Assembly (NCBI GenBank): GCA_030618105.1
Contig: JAUXED010000013.1
Location: 1-35,963 of the forward strand
Source: Bacteroidota bacterium
GTDB taxonomy: Bacteria; Bacteroidota; Bacteroidia; Bacteroidales; VadinHA17
Length of the DNA stretch: 35,963 nt
Direction: 5' to 3'
Below are positions 1-8,700 of this stretch, one piece after another (position 1 is the stretch's first letter; every line of letters begins with the position of its first letter). The notes under the pieces were generated by a model. The model saw only the letters and a program-made list of their open reading frames with translations. It was not told the DNA's origin and did not search any database. The translations under genes were made by a program, and so were the position numbers.

Positions 1-329
1 TGCTTGATTGTCGGGAAAAACCCGGTGCAAAACACCCAAGCTTGACCTTAGCTCTTTAAATTTCGCCGGCAGTCCAGAGCATCCTGCCAACTAACTTTGA
101 ATTACCTGCGCCTCGTTACCGGGTTGGAACAAAGTAAAACCGCCCGCGAGACGTCTCGTCCCAATATCTAATACCGGGATTAAGCAACTAACCTACTAAA
201 CTTCGGTCAGGCAGCGAGAGCGTAATTGTTTTCGCCATTTATGGTTTGCGATTGAGTTTAACGAGCATAATCACCAAGCTCGGCATGCTTGCATAACATC
301 TTGCCCGGATGTCAAAACCAGTCAGCCCC
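1..329 (-). ncRNA. ssrA: tmRNA (transfer-messenger RNA), 3' end cut by the window
   Basis: Rescues stalled ribosomes by acting as a tRNA and then as a short mRNA that adds a degradation tag. On the minus strand the RNA opens at 329 with GGGGCTGACTGGTTTTGACA, the typical tmRNA 5' end whose GGGGCTG pairs with the acceptor 3' strand. The tag frame lies at 236 down to 207 and reads GENNYALAA followed by TGA, the form known from Bacteroidota. The resume codon appears to be GGC. The acceptor 3' strand, T arm and CCA are not present, so the gene continues beyond base 1, probably by some tens of bases. A promoter-like element lies about 20 bp upstream of the mature end, which implies a short leader removed by processing. 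Confidence 0.96.
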
Positions 330-351
330 TATGTTATGTTCAACACAATTG

Positions 352-378
352 CAAAAGTACAAAAATTAAGCCAGAAAT
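352..378 (-). promoter_or_regulatory. Putative ssrA promoter (Bacteroidota type)
   Basis: On the minus strand TACTTTTG at 359-352 fits the -7 consensus TAnnTTTG. The -33 part is weak: a TTTCTGG stretch lies near 379-373. The -7 box ends 22 bp before the mature tmRNA 5' end, so the primary transcript would carry a short leader. Confidence 0.5.
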
Positions 379-382
379 GGAA

Positions 383-502
383 GAGGTGAAGGGGTGAAAA
401 GGAGAAGAGGAGAAGAGGAGAAGAGACGATTGTACGATAGAATGATAGAACGATAGAACGATAGGACGATAGGACGATGGTACGATAGGACGGAGAGAGG
501 AG
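383..502. repeat. Tandem octamer array, 14-15 units in one unbroken phase
   Basis: From 383 the sequence can be cut every 8 bp without loss of phase: gaggtgaa, ggggtgaa, aaggagaa, gaggagaa (twice), gagacgat, tgtacgat, agaatgat, agaacgat (twice), aggacgat (twice), ggtacgat, aggacgga. The unit drifts from a GAGGTGAA type to an AGGACGAT type while the period stays 8. The array lies between the divergent starts of ssrA and the dehydrogenase gene. Confidence 0.9.
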
Positions 503-521
503 AGTTATGAGTAATGGGAGT

Positions 522-556
522 GACCAGAAACCAGTAACAAGCAACCAGCAACAGCC
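522..556. repeat. Tandem heptamer array (RACCAGT family), 5 units
   Basis: Units gaccaga, aaccagt, aacaagc, aaccagc, aacagcc follow with a strict 7-bp period, 20 bp after the octamer array. The same unit family recurs at 10639-10666. The stretch 557-635 up to the next gene is AT-rich; I see no clear promoter there. Confidence 0.85.
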
Positions 557-635
557 AAAATCTTTACATGTTATTAAAATAGTTTCTGGTTCATTTCATT
601 TTCTTATTTTTAGAGTAAATTATTTTTTGATCATT

Positions 636-1847
636 ATGAAAGCAAAAGTTGGAATACTCAGGGAAACAAAAACACCTCCCGACCGCAGGGTAGCAGTTAC
701 ACCTTCACTGGCATTTGAGATGAAGAAAAAATTCCCGGATGTTGAATTAAGAGTGCAGGAGAGCGATCTGCGCTGTTTCGGCGATAAAGAATATATTGAT
801 TCGGGCATAAATGTATATGAGGATATTTCTGATTGTGATATCCTGATTGGTGTAAAGGAGGTTAATATTCCAGTCCTGATACAGGATAAAACATACCTGT
901 TTTTTTCACATATAGCTAAAAAGCAACCCTATAACAGGGACCTGTTACAGGAAATAATCAGGAAGAGGATCACTCTTATTGATTATGAGTACCTGACAGA
1001 TGAGAATAACCTTCGTATTGTGGCATTCGGTTACTGGGCTGGTATTGTAGGAGCTTTTAACGGACTGCGTGCCTGGGGGGAAAGGTACAATTCGTACGAT
1101 CTGAAACCGGCGCATGAATGTTATGATATGAGAGAGATGTTGAATGAGTTAAAAAAAGCAAACCTCCCTGCAATAAAAATATTAATTACAGGTGGAGGAA
1201 GGGTAGCATACGGAGCACTGGAAGCATTAGCCCCTTTGAATTTACGTGATATTTCACCGGAAGAGTTTCTTACCGAAACTTTTGATGAACCGGTAATTTG
1301 CAGAATCGATCCCGATCATTATGTTCGCAGGAAAGATGGCAGAACATTTGATCTTCAGCATTTTTTTGACCATCCTGCTGAATATAAATCCACATTCCGG
1401 CCTTTTACAAAAGTCACCGACCTGTTGATACTTTGCCATTTCTGGGATCCGGCATCCCCGGTGTTTATGACAAAAGAGGATATGCGGTCTGATGATTTCA
1501 ACATTAAGGTAATTGCTGATGTAAGCTGTGATATTGATGGTCCTGTTCCGTCAACTATCAGAGTTTCGACAATTGCTGAGCCGATATATGGTTATAATCC
1601 ATTAACAAATGAGGAATCAGAGCCATTTGACAAGGAAAGTATTACAGTAATGGCAGTGGATAATTTGCCTGGTGAGTTGCCAAGGGATGCCTCCGAAGAG
1701 TTTGGAAAAACATTATTGGATAAAATTTTGCCATCATTATTAGAAAACGATAATAAGGGAATTATTGAACGGGCAACCATTGCTAAAAATGGAAAATTAA
1801 CAAAAAAATTTGCTTACCTCCAAAACTATCTGGAAGGAAAAGAATAG
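636..1847 (+). CDS. AlaDH/PNT-superfamily dehydrogenase, saccharopine dehydrogenase (LYS1)-like
   Basis: A 403-residue cytosolic NAD(P)-dependent oxidoreductase of the alanine dehydrogenase/transhydrogenase superfamily. The N-terminus MKAKVGILRETKTPPDRRVA is the superfamily signature, with the Arg/Lys pair that binds the 2-oxo acid. The middle, with LFFSHIAKKQ (about 90-100), DYEYL and AFGYWAGIVGA, is closer to NAD-dependent saccharopine dehydrogenase LYS1 than to alanine dehydrogenase. The nucleotide-binding fold follows, with ITGGGRVAYGALEA near 190. The start is ATG 636. An in-frame reading from 507 would add 43 residues translated from the heptamer array and an AT-rich leader, so I reject it. 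The exact substrate cannot be settled from sequence; lysine/saccharopine metabolism is only suggested. The gene is convergent with rpe, 27 bp between stops. Confidence 0.8.
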   Translation: MKAKVGILRETKTPPDRRVAVTPSLAFEMKKKFPDVELRVQESDLRCFGDKEYIDSGINVYEDISDCDILIGVKEVNIPVLIQDKTYLFFSHIAKKQPYNRDLLQEIIRKRITLIDYEYLTDENNLRIVAFGYWAGIVGAFNGLRAWGERYNSYDLKPAHECYDMREMLNELKKANLPAIKILITGGGRVAYGALEALAPLNLRDISPEEFLTETFDEPVICRIDPDHYVRRKDGRTFDLQHFFDHPAEYKSTFRPFTKVTDLLILCHFWDPASPVFMTKEDMRSDDFNIKVIADVSCDIDGPVPSTIRVSTIAEPIYGYNPLTNEESEPFDKESITVMAVDNLPGELPRDASEEFGKTLLDKILPSLLENDNKGIIERATIAKNGKLTKKFAYLQNYLEGKE

Positions 1848-1853
1848 GGTAAC

Positions 1854-1889
1854 CCTCATCACCTCATCACCTCATCACCTCATCACCTC
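1854..1889. repeat. Tandem octamer array (CCTCATCA), 4.5 units, containing the rpe stop
   Basis: Four exact copies of cctcatca (1854-1885) followed by cctc. The array fills the gap between two convergent genes. On the minus strand it reads GAGGTGAT and supplies the last rpe codons and its TGA. The same unit recurs at 25905-25936 and, inverted, at 383. Confidence 0.95.
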
Positions 1890-2531
1890 TTTTAATGCAC
1901 GGATTGTTTTAGAGGGATTATCTGAACTAAATACGGTATTTCCGGCTACCAGAACGTCAACACCTGCTTCAACCAGTTTTTTTGCATTTGATAAATTCAC
2001 ACCACCGTCAACTTCAATGAGGGCTTTTGATCCGGTTTTTTCGCGTAGTTTAACAAGATTGCCTATTTTTTCATAAGAACTTTCAATAAATTTTTGTCCG
2101 CCATATCCGGGATTAACTGTCATTATCAAAACCAGATCAAGTTCAGGCAGAATTTCTTCAAGCAGATCTACAGGGGTAAGTGGATTAAGTGAAACGCCCG
2201 GTTTCATACCCAGGGTTTTTATTACCTGCACTGTTCTGTGCAGATGTTTGCATGCTTCATAATGGACAGTAAGAACATCGGCACCTGCTTCATGAAATTC
2301 ATTCAGAAATTTGTGCGGTTCTACAATCATCAAATGTACATCAAGTGGTTTTGATGCAAGTTTCTTAATAGTTTCAATTAAATGAAATCCAAAAGAGATA
2401 TTTGGTACAAAAACCCCGTCCATAACATCAATATGAACCCAATCAGCTACGCTATTGTTTATCTTTTTTATCTCATTTTTCAAGCAGCTAAAATCAGCAG
2501 TTAGTATCGATGGTGCAACCAGATGGTTCAT
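1875..2531 (-). CDS. rpe: Ribulose-phosphate 3-epimerase
   Basis: Interconverts D-ribulose 5-phosphate and D-xylulose 5-phosphate in the pentose phosphate pathway; a cytosolic TIM-barrel metalloenzyme. The 218-residue protein has the normal family length and opens MNHLVAPSILTADF, with the catalytic strand WVHIDVMDGVFVPN (His and Asp metal ligands) near 31-44, DVHLMI near 64, MTVNPGYGGQKF near 138 and EVDGGVN near 173, which carries the second catalytic Asp. The last codons, GAG GTG ATG AGG TGA, are made of the octamer array, so the terminal EVMR is repeat-derived. The rpoD terminator lies just upstream, so rpe is probably a separate transcript. Confidence 0.95.
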   Translation of the reverse strand: MNHLVAPSILTADFSCLKNEIKKINNSVADWVHIDVMDGVFVPNISFGFHLIETIKKLASKPLDVHLMIVEPHKFLNEFHEAGADVLTVHYEACKHLHRTVQVIKTLGMKPGVSLNPLTPVDLLEEILPELDLVLIMTVNPGYGGQKFIESSYEKIGNLVKLREKTGSKALIEVDGGVNLSNAKKLVEAGVDVLVAGNTVFSSDNPSKTIRALKEVMR

Positions 2532-2554
2532 ATAGATTAGTTTTATTTACAGAC

Positions 2555-2583
2555 AAAAATAAAAAATCCCTGAAAATCAGGGA
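2555..2583 (-). terminator. Rho-independent terminator after rpoD
   Basis: On the minus strand a perfect 7-bp stem TCCCTGA/TCAGGGA (2583-2567, 3-nt loop) is followed by TTTTTTATTTTT. It lies about 85 bp beyond the rpoD stop and 24 bp upstream of the rpe start. Confidence 0.85.
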
Positions 2584-2640
2584 ACTATTTTTAACAAAAT
2601 GTTTATCTAGTATGTAATCCCGTTAAATGATTACCGCGCA

Positions 2641-2668
2641 ACCTCAAACTTCAAACCTCAAACTTCTC
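2641..2668. repeat. Tandem heptamer array abutting the rpoD stop, 4 units
   Basis: acctcaa, acttcaa, acctcaa, acttctc in strict 7-bp phase. The last base, 2668, touches the rpoD stop codon complement at 2669-2671, so on the minus strand the array begins on the first base after TAA. Confidence 0.88.
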
Positions 2669-3532
2669 TTACCCCAGGTATGTTCTCAGTATTTTACTGC
2701 GGGTTGTGTGTTTAAGTCTTTTTATTGCTCTTTCTTTGATTTGCCGTACCCTCTCACGGGTAAGTTTAAATACCTCACCGATTTCTTCCAGTGAATGCTG
2801 GTGACGTCCTGCCAGGCCAAAATAGAGATTGATTATATCTGCTTCCCTGTTAGTAAGAGTTTTCAGAACTCTTTCAATTTCTTTTTTAAGAGAGTCGGTA
2901 AGTAGCTCTTTTTCAGGGCTCGGAGAGTCTTTGCTAAGATAAACATCATACATATTTCCGTCATCGTCATTTCCAAGCGGGGCATCCATAGATACATGTC
3001 TTCTGGAGTGACGTATAACTTCTTTTATATCTTCAGGTGCCAGTTCAAGCACTTGACCTATCTCACGGGCAGTAGGTTCTCTTTCATATTTTTGCTCTAA
3101 ATCGGCAAAGACTTTATTAATTCTGTTTATCGAACCTATTTTGTTTAAAGGCAGTCTGACAATTCTTGCTTGTTCAGCCAGTGCTTGCAGGATTGATTGT
3201 CTGATCCACCAGACAGCATATGAAATAAATTTAAAACCCCTTGTTTCATCAAATCGCTGAGCAGCTTTAATAAGTCCTAAATTTCCCTCGTTGATCATAT
3301 CCGGGAGACTCAAGCCCTGGTTCTGATATTGCTTTGATACGGAAACAACAAATCTAAGATTTGCTTTTACCAGAATAGTAAGTGCATCAATATCGTCATT
3401 GTGAATTCTTCTGGCAAGTTTAACTTCCTCATCTGCAGTTATAAGGTCAACTTTACCAATTTCGTGAAGATACTTATCAAGTGAAGCAGTTTCACGGTTT
3501 GTAACTTGTTTTATGATCTTAAGTTGACGCAT
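2669..3532 (-). CDS. rpoD: Primary (housekeeping) RNA polymerase sigma factor, short Bacteroidota form
   Basis: The sigma-70 subunit that directs RNA polymerase to housekeeping promoters. From ATG 3532 the protein is 287 residues and starts [21 protein letters not shown], the usual start of Bacteroidota RpoD, which lacks the long acidic region 1.1 of E. coli. Region 1.2 is [10 protein letters not shown]; region 2 contains [30 protein letters not shown] and the -10-reading [17 protein letters not shown]; region 3 follows; region 4 ends with the helix-turn-helix [19 protein letters not shown]. An upstream in-frame start adding MPISLS is possible but does not match the family. It is divergent from rho with a 233-bp AT-rich spacer. 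Its own promoter is not obvious. Confidence 0.96.
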   Translation of the reverse strand: MRQLKIIKQVTNRETASLDKYLHEIGKVDLITADEEVKLARRIHNDDIDALTILVKANLRFVVSVSKQYQNQGLSLPDMINEGNLGLIKAAQRFDETRGFKFISYAVWWIRQSILQALAEQARIVRLPLNKIGSINRINKVFADLEQKYEREPTAREIGQVLELAPEDIKEVIRHSRRHVSMDAPLGNDDDGNMYDVYLSKDSPSPEKELLTDSLKKEIERVLKTLTNREADIINLYFGLAGRHQHSLEEIGEVFKLTRERVRQIKERAIKRLKHTTRSKILRTYLG

Positions 3533-3617
3533 AGATAAACTTATTGGCAAAAATTATACGAGAAATAAATTAAAAGGTTTCATTTATCATAAAAAAAAAC
3601 ATTTTTTTATTTTTTGT

Positions 3618-3648
3618 TTTGTTAATTATTTCGAATTGTTTATACTTG
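3618..3648 (+). promoter_or_regulatory. Putative rho promoter
   Basis: TTTG at 3618-3621, a 19-bp spacer and TATACTTG at 3641-3648 match TTTG-N19-TAnnTTTG with one mismatch. It would leave a leader of about 110 nt before the rho ATG, long enough for autoregulation, but no specific structure is seen. Confidence 0.6.
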
Positions 3649-3765
3649 CACAATATTTCCATGTAGCGTATTACATTCCTTATAAGTTTTAATCCATTAC
3701 ATATTATCTCAATACTATCTGAGAATTTCACAGAATTATTTTTATAAACCCATTTTTATACATAG

Positions 3766-5517
3766 ATGTACGATATACTTGAATTGAATAACAGGAAAGT
3801 TTCTGAATTAAGGGATCTTGCTAAAAGCCTTAAAATAAAGCGGGTCGACTCGTTGCGTAAACAGGATCTGATTTACAAAATCCTTGACGAACAGGCGATA
3901 ACAGCAACTGATAAGAAAAAGCCCGAAGCAAAAAAGCCCGAAGCAAAAAAGCCCGGCAGAAATGAAAAAGCTGAAATTAAAAAGTCAAAAAGAGAAAGAA
4001 TACCCTCGCTGAGATCAGGGAAAAAGGAATCTGATAAGAAAACATACAGCCCAGGGGATGACTATAAGCAAAGACCTGCTAAACATGATGTTTCGGAATC
4101 TTCCGGAGAAAAGAAAGAATATGATAAAAAACCCGTAAAATTCCAGTTACCTGAGAAACCGGAAATAAGGATTGATTTCAATAAGTCTGATACAAGAGAT
4201 CATACAGCACCACCTCAGCAAAGAGAAAAGCCGAAAAGCAGTAAAGATTTCAAAAAATCCGATACTCCGGTCCCTGACCTTAAGCATCAAACAAGGGAAA
4301 AGTTAAGCGGCAATAAGGATTTTAAAAAATCAGGACCGGTAGATCGTTTTTCCCCGCAAAAGAAAAGAGCAGAAAAAGTCCAGGAAAAATATGATTTTGA
4401 GGGACTTATTATAAATGCCGGAGTGCTGGAGATAATGCCTGACGGATATGGATTTTTACGATCAGCCGACTATAATTATCTTAATTCGCCCGATGATATT
4501 TATGTGTCACAATCACAGATCAAGTTATTTGGGCTGAAAACAGGCGATCTGGTTAAGGGTAGTATTCGTCCTCCAAAAGATGGTGAAAAATACTTTCCGC
4601 TTATTAAGGTTGAAGAGATTAACGGCAGGAGTCCGGACTATATCCGTGACAGGGAACCATTTGATTATCTCACACCACTTTTTCCTGACGAGAAATTTAT
4701 TCTTACCGGATCAAGTGGGGGAAACTTATCGGTAAGGATCGTAGATATGTTTTCTCCTATCGGAAAAGGACAGCGCGGACTGATAGTAGCTCAACCAAAG
4801 ACCGGAAAAACAGTTCTTCTCCAGGAGATTGCCAATGCAATTGCCAAGTATCAACCCGAGGTTTATCTTATGGTTCTTTTAATTGACGAGCGTCCTGAGG
4901 AGGTAACTGATATGGCAAGAAATGTGAATGGTGAAGTAATTGCTTCAACGTTTGACGAACCTGCTGAAAGACATGTAAAGGTTGCCAATATTGTGATTGA
5001 AAAAGCTAAAAGAATGGTGGAATGTGGTCATGATGTTGTTATATTGCTTGATTCTATTACTCGCCTTGCGAGGGCTTTCAATACAATTGCTCCTGCTTCC
5101 GGGAAAGTTCTTTCGGGTGGTGTGGATTCTAATGCATTGCATAAACCTAAGCGATTTTTTGGTGCTGCCAGAAATATTGAAGAAGGCGGTTCGCTTACCA
5201 TTCTGGCAACCGCCCTCACTGATACAGGCTCAAAGATGGATGATGTGATTTTTGAAGAATTTAAAGGTACCGGAAATATGGAACTTCAGCTTGACAGGAA
5301 ACTTTCAAATAAGCGGATCTTTCCATCTATTGATATTCCTGCTTCAAGTACAAGAAGAGAAGATTTGTTGCTGGATAAGGATATGATGAACAAAATATGG
5401 ATTTTAAGGAACTATCTTACTGATATGAACTCTGTTGAAGCTATGCAATTCCTCCGCGACCGTCTTGCACAAACCCAATCAAACGAAGAATTCCTGATAT
5501 CTATGAACAGTGGGTAA
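3766..5517 (+). CDS. rho: Transcription termination factor Rho with long basic disordered insertion
   Basis: Hexameric RNA-dependent ATPase that ends transcription. It has 583 residues against about 420 in E. coli. An N-terminal Rho_N helical domain (1-45, [20 protein letters not shown]) is followed by a Lys/Glu/Pro/Ser-rich, low-complexity insertion at about 46-207. The OB-fold RNA-binding domain (213-283) contains [14 protein letters not shown]. The ATPase domain has Walker A PKTGKT (344-349), [10 protein letters not shown] (371-380), Walker B VVILLDS (424-430) and the R-loop region [20 protein letters not shown]. The insertion holds KKPEA in tandem (51-60) and a 24-residue repeat three times, marked by DFNKS 137, DFKKS 161 and DFKKS 185. 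Long insertions are common in Bacteroidota Rho, and in Bacteroides thetaiotaomicron the disordered part is reported to drive phase separation. Confidence 0.97.
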   Translation: MYDILELNNRKVSELRDLAKSLKIKRVDSLRKQDLIYKILDEQAITATDKKKPEAKKPEAKKPGRNEKAEIKKSKRERIPSLRSGKKESDKKTYSPGDDYKQRPAKHDVSESSGEKKEYDKKPVKFQLPEKPEIRIDFNKSDTRDHTAPPQQREKPKSSKDFKKSDTPVPDLKHQTREKLSGNKDFKKSGPVDRFSPQKKRAEKVQEKYDFEGLIINAGVLEIMPDGYGFLRSADYNYLNSPDDIYVSQSQIKLFGLKTGDLVKGSIRPPKDGEKYFPLIKVEEINGRSPDYIRDREPFDYLTPLFPDEKFILTGSSGGNLSVRIVDMFSPIGKGQRGLIVAQPKTGKTVLLQEIANAIAKYQPEVYLMVLLIDERPEEVTDMARNVNGEVIASTFDEPAERHVKVANIVIEKAKRMVECGHDVVILLDSITRLARAFNTIAPASGKVLSGGVDSNALHKPKRFFGAARNIEEGGSLTILATALTDTGSKMDDVIFEEFKGTGNMELQLDRKLSNKRIFPSIDIPASSTRREDLLLDKDMMNKIWILRNYLTDMNSVEAMQFLRDRLAQTQSNEEFLISMNSG

Positions 5518-5523
5518 ACCTAT

Positions 5524-5551
5524 TGTATCATTATAATAATACAGATTTTTT
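5524..5551 (+). terminator. Probable terminator after rho
   Basis: A near-perfect 20-bp dyad (5524-5543, TGTAT pairing with ATACA plus inner AT pairs, one mismatch) is followed by GATTTTTTC. It starts 6 bp after the rho stop. The stem is AT-rich, so its strength is uncertain. Confidence 0.5.
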
Positions 5552-5580
5552 CTCCAATATTTTTTTTGTGATAAATCTCA

Positions 5581-5611
5581 TTTGTATCGCGGATGTTTTG
5601 CCTTATATTTG
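5581..5611 (+). promoter_or_regulatory. Promoter of the pyruvate:ferredoxin oxidoreductase gene
   Basis: TTTG (5581-5584), exactly 19 bp, then TATATTTG (5604-5611): a perfect match to the Bacteroidota consensus. The predicted leader is about 160 nt. It is AT-rich and I see no riboswitch in it. Confidence 0.8.
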
Positions 5612-5780
5612 TACCCCGGTAAAAAATATATTGAAAATCAACTGAGCTTATTTGAAAGAAATATATTAAATGCCCGGCTGTTTTTACAGGTTTGTCTTTC
5701 GAAACTAATTTGGATTATTTTACTTTTATATGATTATTCAAAAATAAAAATTTATTTACAAAATATTTAAGAGGTTTAAA

Positions 5781-8700
5781 ATGACAAAAAAGAAAAAATT
5801 TATCACACTTGATGGGAATACTGCTGCTTCGCATATAGCTTACATGTTCAGTGAGGTTGCATGTATTTACCCGATTACTCCATCTTCCACAATGGCAGAA
5901 AACGTTGATGAATGGGCTGCTAATGGCAGGAAGAATATTTTTGGAGAGAAAGTTGAAGTATCTGAAATGCAGTCTGAAGGAGGTGCCTCCGGTGCGGTTC
6001 ATGGTGCAATGCAAGCAGGTGCTCTTTCTTCAACTTATACCGCATCTCAGGGACTGCTTTTAATGATCCCCAATATGTATAAGATAGCTGCAGAACTTTT
6101 ACCCGCAGTGTTTCATGTAAGTGCCCGTAGTGTGGCTGCTCATGCTCTCTCAATTTTTGGTGATCATAGCGATATTTATGCAACCCGTCAAACAGGGTTT
6201 GCTTTGTTGGCAAGTGGCAGTGTCCAGGAGGTTATGGATCTTGCTGCAGTGTCTCATCTTTCAGCAATAAAAACCAGTTTGCCGTTCCTTCACTTTTTTG
6301 ATGGATTCAGGACATCCAATGAGGTACAAAAGGTTGAAGATATTGACCAGGACGAACTTGCTAAACTTATTGATTATGACGCACTTGAAAAATTCAGAAA
6401 TAATGCTCTTAATCCTGAGCATCCAGTTACAAGAGGTACTGCTCAAAATCCGGATATTTTTTTCCAGGCCAAAGAGTCAATAAACAGGTTTTACGAACCG
6501 GTACCTGACCAGGTTGAAGCATATATGCAGGAAATAAAAAAGCTTACGGGAAGGGAATATCATCCTTTTAATTATTATGGCGCACCCGATGCTGAGAATA
6601 TTGTTATAGCAATGGGATCGGTTACTGATACCATCAGGGAAGTTGTGGATTGGCTGAATAAAAAAGGAGAAAAAGTCGGGCTGATATCAGTTCATCTTTA
6701 TAGGCCTTTTTCAGAAAAATATTTTTTTAACGTTCTGCCTGAAACAGTGAAGAAAATTACTGTGTTAGACCGTACTAAAGAACCTGGTGCAAATGGAGAA
6801 CCATTATATCTTGATGTCAGGAATCTGTTTTACAGAAAAGAAAATGCACCTGAGATAATTGGAGGAAGATATGGTTTAAGCTCAAAAGATACAACACCGG
6901 CTCACATTATTTCGGTTTTTGATAATTTAAAGAAAAAAGAGTCAAAAAATCATTTTACTATCAGTATCATCGATGATGTTACATTTACTTCATTGCCAAT
7001 TCTTGAGGATGTAGTTGTTGCTCCTGAAGGAAGTTATGAAGCAAAATTCTATGGGATAGGAGGCGATGGAACTGTTGGAGCTAATAAGAATTCGATAAAG
7101 ATAATTGGTGAATCAACCGATAAATATTGCCAGGCATACTTTGAATATGACTCAAAAAAATCTGGTGGCAGTACAATTTCACACTTGCGGTTTGGTAATC
7201 ACACAATCAAGTCGATTTATTATGTGAACACTCCTGATTTTGTAGCATGTCATGTTCCGGCATATCTATGGAAATTTAATATTTTGAAAGGCATAAAAAA
7301 AGGTGGGACTTTCCTTCTTAACAGTATCTGGGATGAGGAGGAAACAAAGAATAAACTTCCTGATTCAATAAAGAAAACCCTGGCAGAAAAAGAGATTAAC
7401 TTCTATATAATCAATGGAACCAATATTGCTGAAGAAATAGGGCTGGGTACCCGAACCAATACTATAATGCAATCAGCTTTCTTTAAAGTTTCTGAGGTGA
7501 TCCCTTATGATTTATCCGTTAAGGAAATGAAGGAGCTAATTCAGAAAACATATGGCATGAAAGGGGAGAAGATTGTTAATATGAATTGGGCAGCTGTTGA
7601 TAAGGGTGGTGATGTGAATAAAATCGATGTACCTGTAGAGTGGAAGGATCTGGAACCTGAAGTAAGGGAAAAAAGAGAAGATGTTCCTGAATTTGTACGT
7701 GATGTAGCAGACCGGATCAACCGTCTTGAAGGAGACCAGGTTCCTGTCAGTGCGTTTGTTGGCAGAGAAGATGGTTCATTTCCGGCAGGGACCACACAGT
7801 ATGAAAAGCGTGGTGTTGCTGTTAATGTTCCCGAATGGATACCTGAAAATTGTATCCAGTGTAATCAGTGTGCTTATGTCTGTCCTCATGCTGCTATCCG
7901 TCCCTTTCTGTTAACAGATGAAGAATTGAAGAATGCTCCTGAAGGCACAAAAACAATTGAAGGAAAAGGAGGAATTAAAGGATATCATTACAAAATTCAG
8001 GTAAGTGTACTTGATTGTACAGGCTGCAGCAATTGTGCTGATATTTGCCCCTCAAAAGAAAAAGCACTTATTATGAAGCATCTTGAAACTCAAGATGCTG
8101 AAATTAAAAGGTGGGATTATATGGATAAAGAGGTTGGATATAAGGAAAATGTAGTACCTAAGGATAAGACAATTAAAAACAGCCAGTTCGCTAAGCCTTT
8201 GTTTGAATTTTCCGGTGCTTGTCCGGGTTGTGGTGAGACACCATATATTAAAACGATAACGCAACTGTTTGGCGACAGGATGATGATAGCCAATGCAACC
8301 GGTTGCTCATCAATATACGGTGGTACAGCGCCTTCATCTCCTTATTGTACAAATGATAAAGGACATGGACCGGCATGGGCAAACTCACTTTTTGAAGACA
8401 ATGCTGAATATGGTTATGGGATGGCTAAGGGTGTTAACCATTTGCGAAACCGGATTGCTTTGAAAATGAAGGAGGCATTGAATGATAATTTGTCAGATGC
8501 TGTAAAAGATGTTTTTAAAGAATGGATTGATAATAAAGATAATGCCGAAGGATCACGTGTCGCTTCAGAGAAAGTGCTTGAAGTTCTTAAGGATGAAAAG
8601 TCATCCGTTGCTAAAGAAATTCTTGATCTGAAGCAATACCTGGTTAAAAAATCCGTATGGTCATTTGGAGGCGATGGATGGGCTTATGATATTGGTTACG

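Noticed and set aside
383-556. Periodic array as a CRISPR locus
   Set aside because: Units are 7-8 bp and adjacent, with no unique spacers and no cas genes in the window.
507-635. N-terminal extension of the dehydrogenase to an ATG at 507
   Set aside because: The extra 43 residues are translated from a heptamer array and AT-rich leader, and the family begins at MKAKVGILRET.
5612-5780. Riboswitch in the leader of the oxidoreductase gene
   Set aside because: The leader is AT-rich without any conserved core or stable stem that I can recognise.
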